Assembly (NCBI GenBank): GCA_030148425.1 | Contig: JASBTM010000001.1 | Span: forward strand, 124,001 to 188,000 | DNA length: 64,000 nucleotides | Direction: 5' to 3' | DNA from: Hyphomicrobium sp. | Lineage (GTDB): Bacteria; Pseudomonadota; Alphaproteobacteria; Rhizobiales; Hyphomicrobiaceae | Shown here: positions 27,865-38,213 of the stretch, one piece after another | How positions within the stretch are numbered: the stretch's first letter is position 1 | Layout of the letters: each line of letters begins with the position of its first letter | Notes under the pieces: model-generated | The model's input: only the letters and a program-made list of their open reading frames with translations | What the model was told of the DNA's origin: nothing | Databases searched by the model: none | Made by a program: the position numbers and the translations under genes

Positions 27865-28627
27865 AGGGCATCGTGGTCGCCATGAGCGTCATATTCTGGA
27901 CGTTGGCATCGAGCGGCAGGTTGGCGATGTAGAGCACCGCGTCGGCAACGTGCGCGACGTCTATGCGCGGCTCGACCATGGTGGCGCCGTTTGCCTGGAG
28001 AATTCCGTTTCCCATTTTTGAGGTGAGGTCGGTCGCGGCGTTGCCGATATCGATCTGCGAGCAGGCGATGTTGTCGGCGCGGCCGTCGAGTGACAGCGAT
28101 TTCGTTAGGCCGGTGATGGCGTGCTTCGTCGCCGTGTAGGCGACTGAGAATGGTCGCGGCACGTGCGCCGAGATCGAGCCGTTGTTGATGATGCGGCCGC
28201 CCTTCGGATCTTGTGCCTTCATGATGCGCACGGCTTCGCGCGCGCAGAGGAAGCAACCCGTCAGGTTGACATCGACGACGCGTTTCCATTCGGCGAGCGG
28301 CAGCTCATCGATGGAGACGCCCTGCGTAAAGGTTCCAGCATTGTTGAAGAGCAGATCGAGACGCCCGAACGCATCGCGGGTTTTTTCAAATGCTTCAACG
28401 ACGCTCGATTCGTCGGCGACATCCGCTGGGGCGACGAGCATGTGGCCGCCGCCCGGCGATGAGGCGCTAGCAGTCTGTTGCAGTTCTGCGACGCGCCTGC
28501 CGACGAGCGCGACGTGGAACCCGGAGGCGGCGAGCTTCAAAGCGACGGCCCTGCCGATGCCGGAACCGGCGCCGGTCACCAATGCCACGCGTTTCGTCTG
28601 AATCATGTTTTCATCCCCTTCGGGCAT
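27848..28627 (-). CDS. SDR family oxidoreductase
   Basis: [66 protein letters not shown]. Confidence 0.9.
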   Translation of the reverse strand: MPEGDENMIQTKRVALVTGAGSGIGRAVALKLAASGFHVALVGRRVAELQQTASASSPGGGHMLVAPADVADESSVVEAFEKTRDAFGRLDLLFNNAGTFTQGVSIDELPLAEWKRVVDVNLTGCFLCAREAVRIMKAQDPKGGRIINNGSISAHVPRPFSVAYTATKHAITGLTKSLSLDGRADNIACSQIDIGNAATDLTSKMGNGILQANGATMVEPRIDVAHVADAVLYIANLPLDANVQNMTLMATTMPFIGRG

Positions 28628-28735
28628 GCAGAGAAGGGGGCTGCATATCGTGGAATGTCAGTCTGCGCCAGTTTCTGGCGTCATGCGCACGTGCTAGAAG
28701 AGAGCCTGATCGGACGGGAGCGGGGGTTCACGGTC

Positions 28736-29572
28736 ATGACGGATTCCGGAGCGCAACCGGCGACTGGCGCGGCGACGGTGAGCGCGCGATTTTGCTCGAA
28801 TTGCGGGACGGCGCTGCAAGGCAAATTCTGTAGCGCCTGCGGAACCGCCGCGGTGGCGGCTGCTCCGGCCGAGCAGCCTTCGGAAGGTTGGGGCAGCCTG
28901 ACGTCCGAATTCATGAGTTCGCACGGCCGCAACGGCATCTTTTCAGTCGCCCTTTCGTTTTTGCGTCATCCGGTCGATACGATCATCCGGCTGACGGACG
29001 ATCCGACTTACCGTTCGCAATGGGGTTTCCTGACGGCGACCGTCGGCGCGCAGCTGACGCTGGCGTATGTGGTCTTGCCGCGTTTGTTTTCGACCATTTT
29101 CAATTTGCCGAGCGTCGCGAATAGCTCGGGCGTCCTCAGGGACGAGATCGTGCAGTACGTCGGCATGGCGATTCTGACGCCGATCCAATTCTACATCTGT
29201 CGGGCTCTTGGGACGCGGCGGCGCTCACCGATGTCGTATGTGAAGCTTTGTGTTCTCAGCATCAGCTTTGGAGCTTTGCTTTCGATCCTTATCTCGGTTT
29301 TCTTTTTCGCAATCGCCGTCGTTTTGCTGAAGAATGCCGTTGCGGTCGATCTTGCTACGTTGTGGCAAGGCGTGTCGATGATGGCGCTCGTCGGCGTCCT
29401 CGTATTCGTCGCGATGAGTCATCAGCGGTTTTGGGGGATGAAGTGGGCGATCGCGATCGGCGTCACGCTGCTTTTTGCGGCGCTGTCGTGGCTCGTCGTT
29501 TATCCGGGGATCAGCGCGCTTATCGAGCGCGGTGGTATCGTCGGAGCTATCAGCAGTCTTACGGGCGGCTGA
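28736..29572 (+). CDS. zinc-ribbon multi-pass membrane protein (Yip1-like)
   Basis: N-term FCSNCGTALQGKFCSACGTA, then several TM helices; ORF-track start at 28478 extends into the neighbouring SDR gene. Confidence 0.7.
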   Translation: MTDSGAQPATGAATVSARFCSNCGTALQGKFCSACGTAAVAAAPAEQPSEGWGSLTSEFMSSHGRNGIFSVALSFLRHPVDTIIRLTDDPTYRSQWGFLTATVGAQLTLAYVVLPRLFSTIFNLPSVANSSGVLRDEIVQYVGMAILTPIQFYICRALGTRRRSPMSYVKLCVLSISFGALLSILISVFFFAIAVVLLKNAVAVDLATLWQGVSMMALVGVLVFVAMSHQRFWGMKWAIAIGVTLLFAALSWLVVYPGISALIERGGIVGAISSLTGG

Positions 29573-29574
29573 GC

Positions 29575-30504
29575 TTAGCGGGTCGGAACAGGTTTCTCGC
29601 CGCGATAATCGTAGAAGCCGCGTTTGGTCTTACGGCCGAGCCATCCGGCTTCGACATATTTCACGAGCAGCGGACAGGGGCGGTATTTCGAATCCGACAG
29701 GCCTTCGTAGAGGACCTGCATGACGCTTAAGCACGTGTCGAGGCCGATGAAGTCCGCGAGTTCGAGCGGTCCCATCGGATGATGGGCGCCGAGCTTCATC
29801 GCCTTGTCGATGGCTTCGACCGTGCCGACGCCTTCGTAGAGCGTGTAGACCGCTTCGTTGATCATCGGCAGCAGGATGCGGTTGACGATGAAGGCCGGAA
29901 AGTCTTCCGAGACCGCCGTCGTCTTACCGAGGCTTTCGACGAATACCTTGGCGGTGGAAAAGGTCTCGTCTTCCGTAGCGATGCCACGGATCAGCTCGAC
30001 AAGCTCCATGAGGGGCACGGGGTTCATGAAGTGCATGCCGATAAAGTCTTCGGGGCGATCGGTGTTCGACGCCAAGCGCGTGATCGAAATCGACGACGTG
30101 TTCGAGGCGAGCATCGCGGTCGGCTTCAGATGCGGACAAAGTGCGGCGAAGATCTTGTGTTTCAGCGCTTCGTCTTCGGTCGCGGCTTCGATGACCAGAT
30201 CGCAGTCGCCGAAGGCTTCAAGCGTCGGAGCAAATGTAATGCGCTCCAGCGCTTGATCGCGTTTTTCCTCGGTAATGAGGCCCTTGGAGACCTGGCGCGC
30301 CATGTTCTTCGTGACGGCCTCGATGCCCTTGTCGAAGGATTCCTTCTTCAAGTCGTTGATTGCAACCGCATAGCCCGAGAGGGCCACGACATGAGCGATG
30401 CCGCTGCCCATCTGCCCGGCGCCGATGACACCGACCTTGCTGATCGTCCGGGCAGGCTGTGCGCCGACCTTGCCTTTTTCCATCAGCTTCTGAGCTTGGG
30501 GCAT
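29575..30504 (-). CDS. hbdA: 3-hydroxybutyryl-CoA dehydrogenase
   Basis: KVGVIGAGQMGSGIAHVVALSGYAVAINDL; ASNTSSISITRLAS; GMHFMNPVPLMELVE; GAHHPMGPLELADFIGLD. Confidence 0.92.
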   Translation of the reverse strand: MPQAQKLMEKGKVGAQPARTISKVGVIGAGQMGSGIAHVVALSGYAVAINDLKKESFDKGIEAVTKNMARQVSKGLITEEKRDQALERITFAPTLEAFGDCDLVIEAATEDEALKHKIFAALCPHLKPTAMLASNTSSISITRLASNTDRPEDFIGMHFMNPVPLMELVELIRGIATEDETFSTAKVFVESLGKTTAVSEDFPAFIVNRILLPMINEAVYTLYEGVGTVEAIDKAMKLGAHHPMGPLELADFIGLDTCLSVMQVLYEGLSDSKYRPCPLLVKYVEAGWLGRKTKRGFYDYRGEKPVPTR

Positions 30505-30550
30505 GAAGTCGTGTCCTCGCGGGTTTCGATGTTGTCTCAGCGCGTTTATC

Positions 30551-31495
30551 TCAGGCCTTGGCTTTCTGCAGTTCGGCATCGAGCTCAGGCAAGGCCTGGA
30601 AAAGGTCCGCCACGAGGCCGTAGTCCGCGACTTGGAAGATCGGCGCTTCGCCGTCCTTGTTGATCGCGACGATGATCTTGGAATCCTTCATGCCGGCGAG
30701 ATGCTGGATCGCACCCGAGATGCCGACGGCGATGTACAAGTCGGGAGCGACGACCTTGCCGGTCTGTCCGACCTGCCAGTCGTTCGGGACGAAGCCAGCG
30801 TCGACGGCGGCGCGCGAAGCGCCCATCGCGGCGCCAAGCTTATCGGCGATCGGTTCGATGTACTTGGTGAAGTTCTCGCCGTTGCCCATGCCGCGACCGC
30901 CGGAGATGATGATCTTGGCGGATGTCAGCTCCGGGCGGTCGGATTTCGACAGCTCAGCCTTTTCGAAGGTCGAGACGCCGACGGCCGCCGGAACTTCGAT
31001 CTTCTCGATACCGGCCGAGCCACCCTCGGGCGCAGCCCCAAAGGCGGCGGTGCGGACGGTGATGACTTTCGTCGCTTCGGGCGATTGCACCGTCTGGATG
31101 GCATTGCCGGCGTAGATCGGCCGCTCGAACGTATCGGGCGATACGACCTTCACGATGTCGGAGATCTGCATGACGTCGAGCTTGGCGGCGACGCGCGGCA
31201 GGACGTTTTTGCCGAACGCCGTCGCGGCGGCGACAATGGCGGAATAGTCCTTAGCAATGGACAGGATTACCGCCGCCACCTCTTCGGCGAGACCGTTCGC
31301 CAGCTGAGGGGCGTCCGCGACGAGAACCTTCGAAACGTCGGCAAGCTTGGCTGCAGCCTCGGCGGCGCTACCAACATCGGAGCCCGCAACCAATACGTGG
31401 ACGTCTCCGCCAAGGTTCTTCGCCGCGGAAAGCGCTCTAGCAGTAGCAGGAGCGAGGGTATTGCCGGAAAGCTCTGCCAGGAGAAGCGTTGTCAT
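30551..31495 (-). CDS. etfA: electron transfer flavoprotein alpha subunit
   Basis: [16 protein letters not shown]...[62 protein letters not shown]. Confidence 0.96.
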   Translation of the reverse strand: MTTLLLAELSGNTLAPATARALSAAKNLGGDVHVLVAGSDVGSAAEAAAKLADVSKVLVADAPQLANGLAEEVAAVILSIAKDYSAIVAAATAFGKNVLPRVAAKLDVMQISDIVKVVSPDTFERPIYAGNAIQTVQSPEATKVITVRTAAFGAAPEGGSAGIEKIEVPAAVGVSTFEKAELSKSDRPELTSAKIIISGGRGMGNGENFTKYIEPIADKLGAAMGASRAAVDAGFVPNDWQVGQTGKVVAPDLYIAVGISGAIQHLAGMKDSKIIVAINKDGEAPIFQVADYGLVADLFQALPELDAELQKAKA

Positions 31496-31497
31496 TA

Positions 31498-32253
31498 TTA
31501 AAGTACTCCTGCTTCGCTTTTCAACTTCTCGACCAGCTCTGCCACACTGCCGACCTTGACGCCTGCTTTGCGCGTCGCCGGTTCGGCCGTCTTCAAAACT
31601 TTGAGCCGCGGGGAGACGTCGACGCCGAAATCTTCCGGCTTCTTGACGTCGAGCGGCTTCTTCTTCGCCTTCATGATGTTCGGCAGCGAGGGATAGCGCG
31701 GCTCATTCAGGCGCAGGTCCGTCGTGATGATGGCGGGCAGCTTGAGCTTCAGCGTTTCGAGGCCGCCGTCGACCTCGCGCGTTACCGAAATCGAACCGTC
31801 TTCCGGTACAACTTTCGACGCGAACGTGCCTTGCGGCCAATCGAGAAGGCTCGCGAGCATTTGGCCCGTCTGATTGCTGTCGTCGTCGATCGCCTGCTTG
31901 CCCAGGATCACGAGATCCGGTTTCTCGGTTTCTACGAGGGCTTTCAAAAGCTTGGCTACGGCGAGCGGTTCGACCGTCGTGCCTTCCGGAACTTCAATCA
32001 GGATGGCGCGATCGGCGCCGATGGCCAGCGCGGTGCGCAGCGTTTCCTGGGCCTTGGCTGAGCCGATGGAGACGGCGACGACTTCCTTGGCGCCGCTTTT
32101 TTCCTTGAGGCGTACAGCCTCTTCGACTGCGATTTCGTCGAACGGATTCATCGACATCTTGACGTTCGCCAAGTCGATGCCCGAGCCATCGGATTTGACG
32201 CGAATTTTAACGTTATAGTCAACGACGCGTTTGACCGGCACTACGATCTTCAT
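31498..32253 (-). CDS. etfB: electron transfer flavoprotein beta subunit
   Basis: [51 protein letters not shown]. Confidence 0.96.
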   Translation of the reverse strand: MKIVVPVKRVVDYNVKIRVKSDGSGIDLANVKMSMNPFDEIAVEEAVRLKEKSGAKEVVAVSIGSAKAQETLRTALAIGADRAILIEVPEGTTVEPLAVAKLLKALVETEKPDLVILGKQAIDDDSNQTGQMLASLLDWPQGTFASKVVPEDGSISVTREVDGGLETLKLKLPAIITTDLRLNEPRYPSLPNIMKAKKKPLDVKKPEDFGVDVSPRLKVLKTAEPATRKAGVKVGSVAELVEKLKSEAGVL

Positions 32254-32516
32254 GCCATTCGCCGGATACCGGCGCTCCCCTGATTGTTGTTCCCGCGCTT
32301 CGGACGAACGCGGGTTTTCGTTAGCAGCACCGCCCCACCTGGATTGTGCGGAGTTGGCCACGCCCGAGCCGGAATGCACACACCGGCTGAAAGCGCAATT
32401 CTCGCAACTGCGAAAAGAGAAAGCTACGGGTGGGTTTTGCTCAAGTCAATCGTCGCGTGCGTCGCGGCGTGGGCAAAAAAGCCGGTTAACTTACGTCTTT
32501 CGTGCGTTGGCTGTGA

Positions 32517-33098
32517 TCAGCGGTTTTTCCCCGGAACCCACAGGATGTCGCCTTTGCCGCGGTCGTTGACGTAGCGGCTGGCGACGAAAAGAAAATCGGA
32601 AAGCCGATTGACATATTTGAGCGCGGGAGCGCTGACGGTTTCGCCGGGGATATTTACGAGTTCAACCATCATGCGCTCGGCGCGCCGAGAGATCGTGCGC
32701 GCGACATGGAGCGCTGCGCCCGCGGGCGAGCCGCCTGGCAGGATGAAAGACCGCAGCGGATCGAGCTCGGAATTCATTTGGTCGATCTCGGCTTCCAGGC
32801 GGCTTACCTGGCTATCGGCGATGCGAAGGGGTTCGTAGGGAAGCTTTTCTCCCTTGTCAGGCACGCAGAGATCGGCGCCGAGGTCGAACAGGTCGTTTTG
32901 GACGCGCAGGAGCATAGCATCGACATCGGGATCACTGCCCGCAAGATGGGTGCGGGCGACGCCGACGGCGGCATTCGTCTCGTCGACGGTGCCGTAAGCG
33001 GCGATGCGGGGCGATGTTTTCGGGACGCGTTCGCCCGTTCCGAGCGCCGTGGTGCCGGCATCGCCGGTTTTGGTGTAAATGCGGTTGAGTACGACCAT
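32517..33098 (-). CDS. ATP:cob(I)alamin adenosyltransferase (PduO type)
   Basis: MVVLNRIYTKTGDAGTTALGTGERVPKTSPRIAAYGTVDETNAAVGVAR; RRAERMMVEL; YVNRLSDFLFVASRYVN. Confidence 0.94.
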   Translation of the reverse strand: MVVLNRIYTKTGDAGTTALGTGERVPKTSPRIAAYGTVDETNAAVGVARTHLAGSDPDVDAMLLRVQNDLFDLGADLCVPDKGEKLPYEPLRIADSQVSRLEAEIDQMNSELDPLRSFILPGGSPAGAALHVARTISRRAERMMVELVNIPGETVSAPALKYVNRLSDFLFVASRYVNDRGKGDILWVPGKNR

Positions 33099-33206
33099 GG
33101 ATCTCAAGCCCTGCTTTATTTCACCGGCCGGCAAAACCTCCGGTACCGGCTCCAAGCCCCTCGGATTTACCGTCTGATTTGCCTTTGGGGCGGCCTGCTG
33201 CGGCCA

Positions 33207-33395
33207 TTAGTGGGTCACAATGACGTAGGCAATGATAATGAGAATCGCCACGAACTGAAGCACGACGCGTAGGCGCATCAGTTTTTGGCTGAGGTTGGGG
33301 TTGCCGCCCCTCATCATGTTCCAAAGACCAAGCAGAAGAACAATGAGGACGGCGAAAACGGCAACAGTCGTGGCATGATAGAGAATTGCTTGCAT
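33207..33395 (-). CDS. HIG1-domain twin-TM protein
   Basis: 62 aa MQAILYHATTVAVFAVLIVLLLGLWNMMRGGNPNLSQKLMRLRVVLQFVAILIIIAYVIVTH. Confidence 0.8.
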   Translation of the reverse strand: MQAILYHATTVAVFAVLIVLLLGLWNMMRGGNPNLSQKLMRLRVVLQFVAILIIIAYVIVTH

Positions 33396-33641
33396 CAGGC
33401 GTATCCGCAGTCGAAGCGATCGTTTTGCTTAAGCTTTCCGGGGGAGGCGGGCAATCTTCAAAATGGCCGAAGCGGGCGGCCGTTAACGCGCGGGACTGTC
33501 CGTCCGCAAAGCATTACGCATTTGAAATTTGCTCTCGGCTGCAAATCCCTTAATTTTTCCGCGGCATCATTCGTACTTCCGGCTTCAAGACGGGCAATGA
33601 CCGTTCTTCCCGGCTTTCTGCATTCTTAAACCTGAGGCCCC

Positions 33642-35258
33642 GTGTCAAAGATCCAACCGGAGTCGCGGAAGTTTTGGCCTCGCATAGGCGCAGCGGGTGC
33701 GAGCTTGCGCATCGCCGGTGTCTTGGCGCTGTCGCTTTCGGTTTCGCCCGTGCGGGTGTTGGCCCAAGACGCGATGCCGACCGACCCAAGTACCGCCAAG
33801 CGGATCCTTGAGGAAAAAAAGCACGAACTCGATCTTAACGCGGCCAAGGAGCTGACGATCCAATCGGACGTCGCCGATCTGAATGCCGAGCGCGAACGTC
33901 TGAATGGCCGCCTCATCGACACGGCGGCGCTCATCCAGCGAAGCGAAGGGCAGATGACCGCCATCGAGGGCCGTTTGTCGGAACTCGAGGAGCAGGAGCG
34001 CATCGTGCGCGGTTCGCTGGCCCAACGGCACGGTGAGATCGCGGGGCTCTTGAGCGCGTTGCAGCGCATGGGCCGGAACCCGCCGCCGGTGCTGGTGACG
34101 CGGCGCGAGGACGCGCTGAAGATGGTTCGCAGCGCGATGCTTCTGGCGTCAGCTTTTCCCGATCTCAGAGATCAGGCCTTGAGTCTCGGGACGCAGCTTG
34201 CCGATCTGCAGCGCGTCATGGGCAACATCCGGACGGAAGGCGCGCGTCTGCAGGCGGAGACGGATCGCCTCAATGAGGCGCGCACGCGGCTGGCGAGCTT
34301 GATGGAAGCCAAAAAGCTAACGCTCGCCGACCGGCAAACGCAGCTTGCGTCCGTGAAGCAGGAATCGGCGGACATCTCGAAACGCGTATCCGGTCTTTCG
34401 GATCTCATCGACAAGCTCGATGCGGCCGTGACGGAGAAGACCGGACTCGGCGCCTACGACAACGAACTCAAGAAGCGGCATCAGGCTGAGGGCATGAAGT
34501 CGGCCTCGGCCGCGTCGGCGTCCGGGCCGCAGATCATCACCCCGCCGCCAGTCGATCCGGCCGTCAAGACCGCCGAAGCTGCCGCGGCCGCGCCGGCCGT
34601 TGCGAAGGCTACCGCAGTGGCGGTTGCCGATCAAAAAGCCGCAGCTCCGGCTTCGGCTCCAGCTCCGGCGGCTGATACTGGCGCGAAGGTGTCGCCCGCG
34701 CCCGCAAACGCCAGCAGCAATAGCGGCGGCCAGACGGCGGGTGGCCAAAAATTCGCGATGGTCGAACTCGCCCCGGGCGGAGCGTCGCTCATTCCCGGTA
34801 GTGCGGGCCGCATCAAACCTGCTATTCCGTTTTCGGATGCGCGCGGTAAGCTGCCCTTGCCCGCCCAGGGCCGTCGGGCGCTAACCTTCGGCGAACGAAC
34901 GCAATTCGGCGGTCAATCGAAGGGTATCGTGATCGAAACGCGCGGTTCCGCGCAGGTGACTTCGCCGTGCGATGGCTGGGTTGTCTACGCTGGAGAATTT
35001 CGCAGCTATGGGCAACTCTTGATCATTAATGCAGGCGATGGGTATCATGTCCTGCTCGCGGGGCTGTCTCAGATCGATGTCCAGCCGGGGCAGTTCGTCC
35101 TGACCGCTGAGCCCGTCGGTACAATGAGTGGTGGCCAAAAGAATTCGGCGTCCGCGGCTGTAAGCGGACCGGTTTTATACGTTGAACTTCGTAAAGATGG
35201 ACGTCCTATCGATCCCGATCCCTGGTGGGCATCAGGTCAGCAGAAGGTACAAGGCTAA
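33642..35258 (+). CDS. envC: EnvC-like murein hydrolase activator (coiled coil plus degenerate LytM/M23 domain)
   Basis: Long coiled coil then GIVIETRGSAQVTSPCDGWVVYAGEFRSYGQLLIINAGDGYHVLLAGLSQIDVQPGQFV...LYVELRKDGRPIDPDPWW. Confidence 0.85.
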   Translation: MSKIQPESRKFWPRIGAAGASLRIAGVLALSLSVSPVRVLAQDAMPTDPSTAKRILEEKKHELDLNAAKELTIQSDVADLNAERERLNGRLIDTAALIQRSEGQMTAIEGRLSELEEQERIVRGSLAQRHGEIAGLLSALQRMGRNPPPVLVTRREDALKMVRSAMLLASAFPDLRDQALSLGTQLADLQRVMGNIRTEGARLQAETDRLNEARTRLASLMEAKKLTLADRQTQLASVKQESADISKRVSGLSDLIDKLDAAVTEKTGLGAYDNELKKRHQAEGMKSASAASASGPQIITPPPVDPAVKTAEAAAAAPAVAKATAVAVADQKAAAPASAPAPAADTGAKVSPAPANASSNSGGQTAGGQKFAMVELAPGGASLIPGSAGRIKPAIPFSDARGKLPLPAQGRRALTFGERTQFGGQSKGIVIETRGSAQVTSPCDGWVVYAGEFRSYGQLLIINAGDGYHVLLAGLSQIDVQPGQFVLTAEPVGTMSGGQKNSASAAVSGPVLYVELRKDGRPIDPDPWWASGQQKVQG

Positions 35259-36712
35259 TGCGCAAGACAGACTATGCATTCTGGACATTCCTGCTGATGA
35301 CGGGTTTGGCCGGAGCGACAACGCTCCTCAACGTCACCCAAACCTACTCGGCGACATCGTCGCAGAATTCGGAACTCTATAAGCAGCTCGACCTCTTCGG
35401 AGACGTGCTCGAGCGCGTTCGCTCCGATTACGTCGACAAGCCCGACGATACGGCGCTCATCGAATCCGCGATCAACGGCATGCTCTCGTCGCTCGATCCG
35501 CATTCGTCGTACATGAGCCCGAAGAACTTCCGCGACATGCAGGTTCAGACGCGCGGCGAATTCGGTGGTCTCGGCATCGAGGTCACGATGGAGAACGGCG
35601 TCATCAAGGTTGTCTCGCCGATCGACGATACCCCGGCTTCCAAGGCTGGCCTACAGGCGAACGATCTCATCACGCACCTCGACAACGAAGCGATCTCGGG
35701 TCTGACGCTCGAGCAGGCGGTCGAGAAGATGCGCGGTCCGGTCAATACGCCGATCACGCTGACCGTTTTGCGCAAAGGCAAGGACGAGCCGTTCGACGTC
35801 AAAGTCACGCGTGACGTGATCCGCATCAATCCGGTCAAGTCGCGTGTCGAAGGCGATATTGGCTACGTGAAGATCTCGACCTTCAACGAGCAGACGCACG
35901 CTAACCTTGTGAAGGCCATCGACAGCCTCGACAAGCAGATCGGCCCGAACATCAAGGGCTACATCATCGACCTGCGCAACAATCCGGGCGGTCTGCTCGA
36001 TCAGGCCATCGCAGTCTCCGACGACTTCCTGGAGCAGGGCGCGATCGTGCTGACGAAGGGCCGCAACAACGAAGAGACGCAGCGTGCCAACGCTCGTCCC
36101 GGCGACATCACCGACGGCAAGAAGATGGTCGTGCTGATCAACGGCGGCTCGGCTTCGGCTTCTGAAATCGTAGCGGGCGCGCTGCAGGATCATAAGCGTG
36201 CGACGGTCATCGGTACGCGGTCGTTCGGCAAGGGCTCGGTGCAGACCATCATCCCGCTCGGCGCCAACGGCGCGATCCGCTTGACCACGGCGCGTTACTA
36301 CACGCCGTCCAACCGATCGATCCAGGCGAAGGGCATCGATCCGGATATCGCGGTCGACGAGGCCGTGCCGGATGATCTCAAGGACAAGATCGCATCTGAG
36401 AAGCCGCGCGGCGAAGCAAGCCTCCGTGGCCACTTGAAGAACCCGAACGGTTCCGATCAGACGAAAGACGATGATCTCGCCGAACCATCGGGCTCGCCGT
36501 CGTACGTCGCCAAGGACGCCGACAAGGATACGCAGTTGCAGTATGCGATCAACTTCCTCGACGGCAAGGCGAAGGGGCCGGAAACCTCTAGCGCAACGCC
36601 AGCTCCGGCTCAGACGCCGGCAGCCGTTCCGGCCGACGGCGCCGATAAGGACAAGGACAAGAAGGCGCCTGTGCCGTCCTCGGACGACGATAAGAAGGTG
36701 ACGCCGAACTAA
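35258..36712 (+). CDS. ctpA: S41 family C-terminal processing peptidase
   Basis: PDZ GGLGIEVTMENGVIKVVSPIDDTPASKAGLQANDLI; NGGSASASEIVAGALQDHKRATVIGTRSFGKGSVQTI. ATG overlaps envC stop. Confidence 0.94.
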   Translation: MRKTDYAFWTFLLMTGLAGATTLLNVTQTYSATSSQNSELYKQLDLFGDVLERVRSDYVDKPDDTALIESAINGMLSSLDPHSSYMSPKNFRDMQVQTRGEFGGLGIEVTMENGVIKVVSPIDDTPASKAGLQANDLITHLDNEAISGLTLEQAVEKMRGPVNTPITLTVLRKGKDEPFDVKVTRDVIRINPVKSRVEGDIGYVKISTFNEQTHANLVKAIDSLDKQIGPNIKGYIIDLRNNPGGLLDQAIAVSDDFLEQGAIVLTKGRNNEETQRANARPGDITDGKKMVVLINGGSASASEIVAGALQDHKRATVIGTRSFGKGSVQTIIPLGANGAIRLTTARYYTPSNRSIQAKGIDPDIAVDEAVPDDLKDKIASEKPRGEASLRGHLKNPNGSDQTKDDDLAEPSGSPSYVAKDADKDTQLQYAINFLDGKAKGPETSSATPAPAQTPAAVPADGADKDKDKKAPVPSSDDDKKVTPN

Positions 36713-36725
36713 CGTCCGCGCGTCA

Positions 36726-36777
36726 AAATAGCAGGTCTTTGAAGGGCGCCCTAAAAATGGCGCCCTTCATGCTATTT
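36726..36777 (+). terminator. extended hairpin after ctpA (GAAGGGCGCC-loop-GGCGCCCTTC nested in AAATAGCA/TGCTATTT)
   Basis: Two nested inverted repeats; no long U tract. Confidence 0.6.
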
Positions 36778-36803
36778 GAGCCCTGACATCAATCACCGAG
36801 GAT

Positions 36804-37343
36804 TTGCGCATGGCCGAGCCGTCAAAGCCGAAGGTCAATCCGGACGACCTTCCCTATCGCCCCTGCGTCGGCCAGATGGTCATCAATCGCGAAGGGCTGG
36901 TGTGGGTCGGGCGGCGCGCCGACATACCCGGCGATGCAGAAGGGCGCGGGACGTGGTGGCAGATGCCGCAAGGCGGCATCGATCCTGGCGAAGATCCCGC
37001 CGCGGCGGCGCGCCGTGAGCTGTTCGAAGAGACCGCGATCGTTTCGGTCGAACAGATCGCTGAGCAGTCGCGCTGGGTGACCTATGATTTGCCGACCGAA
37101 CTGATCGGCGTTGCCTGGGGCGGCCGCTATCGCGGACAGAAGCAAAAATGGTTTGCCTATCGCTTCACCGGCCAGGAAAGCGAGATCAACATCGAGCCTC
37201 CGGCAGGCCTGGAACGGGAATTCGTCGAATGGCGTTGGGTGCGAGCGGATGATCTTCTGAATCTGATTGTGCCGTTCAAACGCGATGTCTACCGGCAGGT
37301 TCTGGAGGAGTTCAGCCCGCTCGCCCACGCCATCGGTGGATAG
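36804..37343 (+). CDS. rppH: RNA pyrophosphohydrolase, Nudix (copy 1)
   Basis: [26 protein letters not shown]...[29 protein letters not shown]. Confidence 0.92.
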   Translation: MRMAEPSKPKVNPDDLPYRPCVGQMVINREGLVWVGRRADIPGDAEGRGTWWQMPQGGIDPGEDPAAAARRELFEETAIVSVEQIAEQSRWVTYDLPTELIGVAWGGRYRGQKQKWFAYRFTGQESEINIEPPAGLEREFVEWRWVRADDLLNLIVPFKRDVYRQVLEEFSPLAHAIGG

Positions 37344-37412
37344 CGAACCGGAAACAGCTGCTTTTCCGCTTCAATTGCCTAAAAATGCTGCTTGTGATCA
37401 CCGCGTCCATAT

Positions 37413-37434
37413 ATATGACAGTCTAATGTCATAT
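37413..37434. promoter_or_regulatory. dyad ATATGACA-gtctaa-TGTCATAT in AT-rich spacer between rppH copies
   Basis: 8-bp perfect inverted repeat with 6-bp spacer. Confidence 0.4.
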
Positions 37435-37517
37435 CCCTGCTATGAAATTCTGCAGGAATGACGAGTCGTAAGGGGAATAATCGAATACCCATTGCCGTAA
37501 CGAGGTATGCCCGCGAA

Positions 37518-38051
37518 ATGACTTTGCTGCCAAATCCTTCCAGCCTCTCAACTGACTCTTTGCCGTTTCGGATTTGCGTTGGCATCATGCTGCTCAACCG
37601 CGAAGGCTTGGTCTGGGTCGGTCGCCGGCGGCCAAAGTGGGCTGGCGAAAATCAGGCGCATATCTGGCAAATGCCTCAGGGCGGCATCGAGAAGTTCGAG
37701 GCGCCGCGGATCGCAGCGCTCCGGGAGCTGCGCGAAGAGACTGGCGTGACCCACGTCGAGGTCTTGGAAGAATATCCGGAATGGTTGAGCTACGAGCTGC
37801 CGGCCAATTTGCTCGGCGTCGCGCTCAAGGGCCGCTATCGCGGGCAGCGGCAGAAGTGGTTCGCGATGCGTTTCCTCGGTGACGACAGCGATATCAACAT
37901 CGCTCCGAAAGAGGGCACGAAAGCGGAGTTCGATACGTGGCGCTGGGTGCCGATCGAAACGGTGCCGCAGCTTATCGTGTCGTTCAAGCGCGAGGTCTAC
38001 GAGCAGGTTACGAAAGGCTTTGCGCATTTGGCGCGGCCGCAAGCCGCCTAG
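37518..38051 (+). CDS. RNA pyrophosphohydrolase, Nudix (copy 2)
   Basis: [25 protein letters not shown]...[29 protein letters not shown]; start set at MTLLPNPSS. Confidence 0.9.
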   Translation: MTLLPNPSSLSTDSLPFRICVGIMLLNREGLVWVGRRRPKWAGENQAHIWQMPQGGIEKFEAPRIAALRELREETGVTHVEVLEEYPEWLSYELPANLLGVALKGRYRGQRQKWFAMRFLGDDSDINIAPKEGTKAEFDTWRWVPIETVPQLIVSFKREVYEQVTKGFAHLARPQAA

Positions 38052-38066
38052 CGCCCGCTTGCCTTA

Positions 38067-38213
38067 TTAGACCGTCAAACCCGCCGCCGACATAAAAACG
38101 CGAATAATTACGGCGACGGCGGCGAGTGCGAGCACGCTCGCCGTCCAGATCAGCACGAGCCAGCCGACGCGGCGTGCCCACGACGGCTGTCCTGTCTCGG
38201 CGCTCTTCGCCAT
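38067..38213 (-). CDS. DUF2474 family small protein (CydX/CioX-like subunit candidate)
   Basis: MAKSAETGQPSWARRVGWLVLIWTASVLALAAVAVIIRVFMSAAGLTV (48 aa); overlaps cydB stop at 38213. Supplied ORF of 325 aa (38067-39044) is mostly the wrong frame of cydB. Confidence 0.75.
   Translation of the reverse strand: MAKSAETGQPSWARRVGWLVLIWTASVLALAAVAVIIRVFMSAAGLTV

Noticed and set aside
29779-31501. 294-aa and 332-aa plus-strand ORFs opposite hbdA and etfA
   Set aside because: Shadow ORFs; the minus-strand proteins are clear family members.
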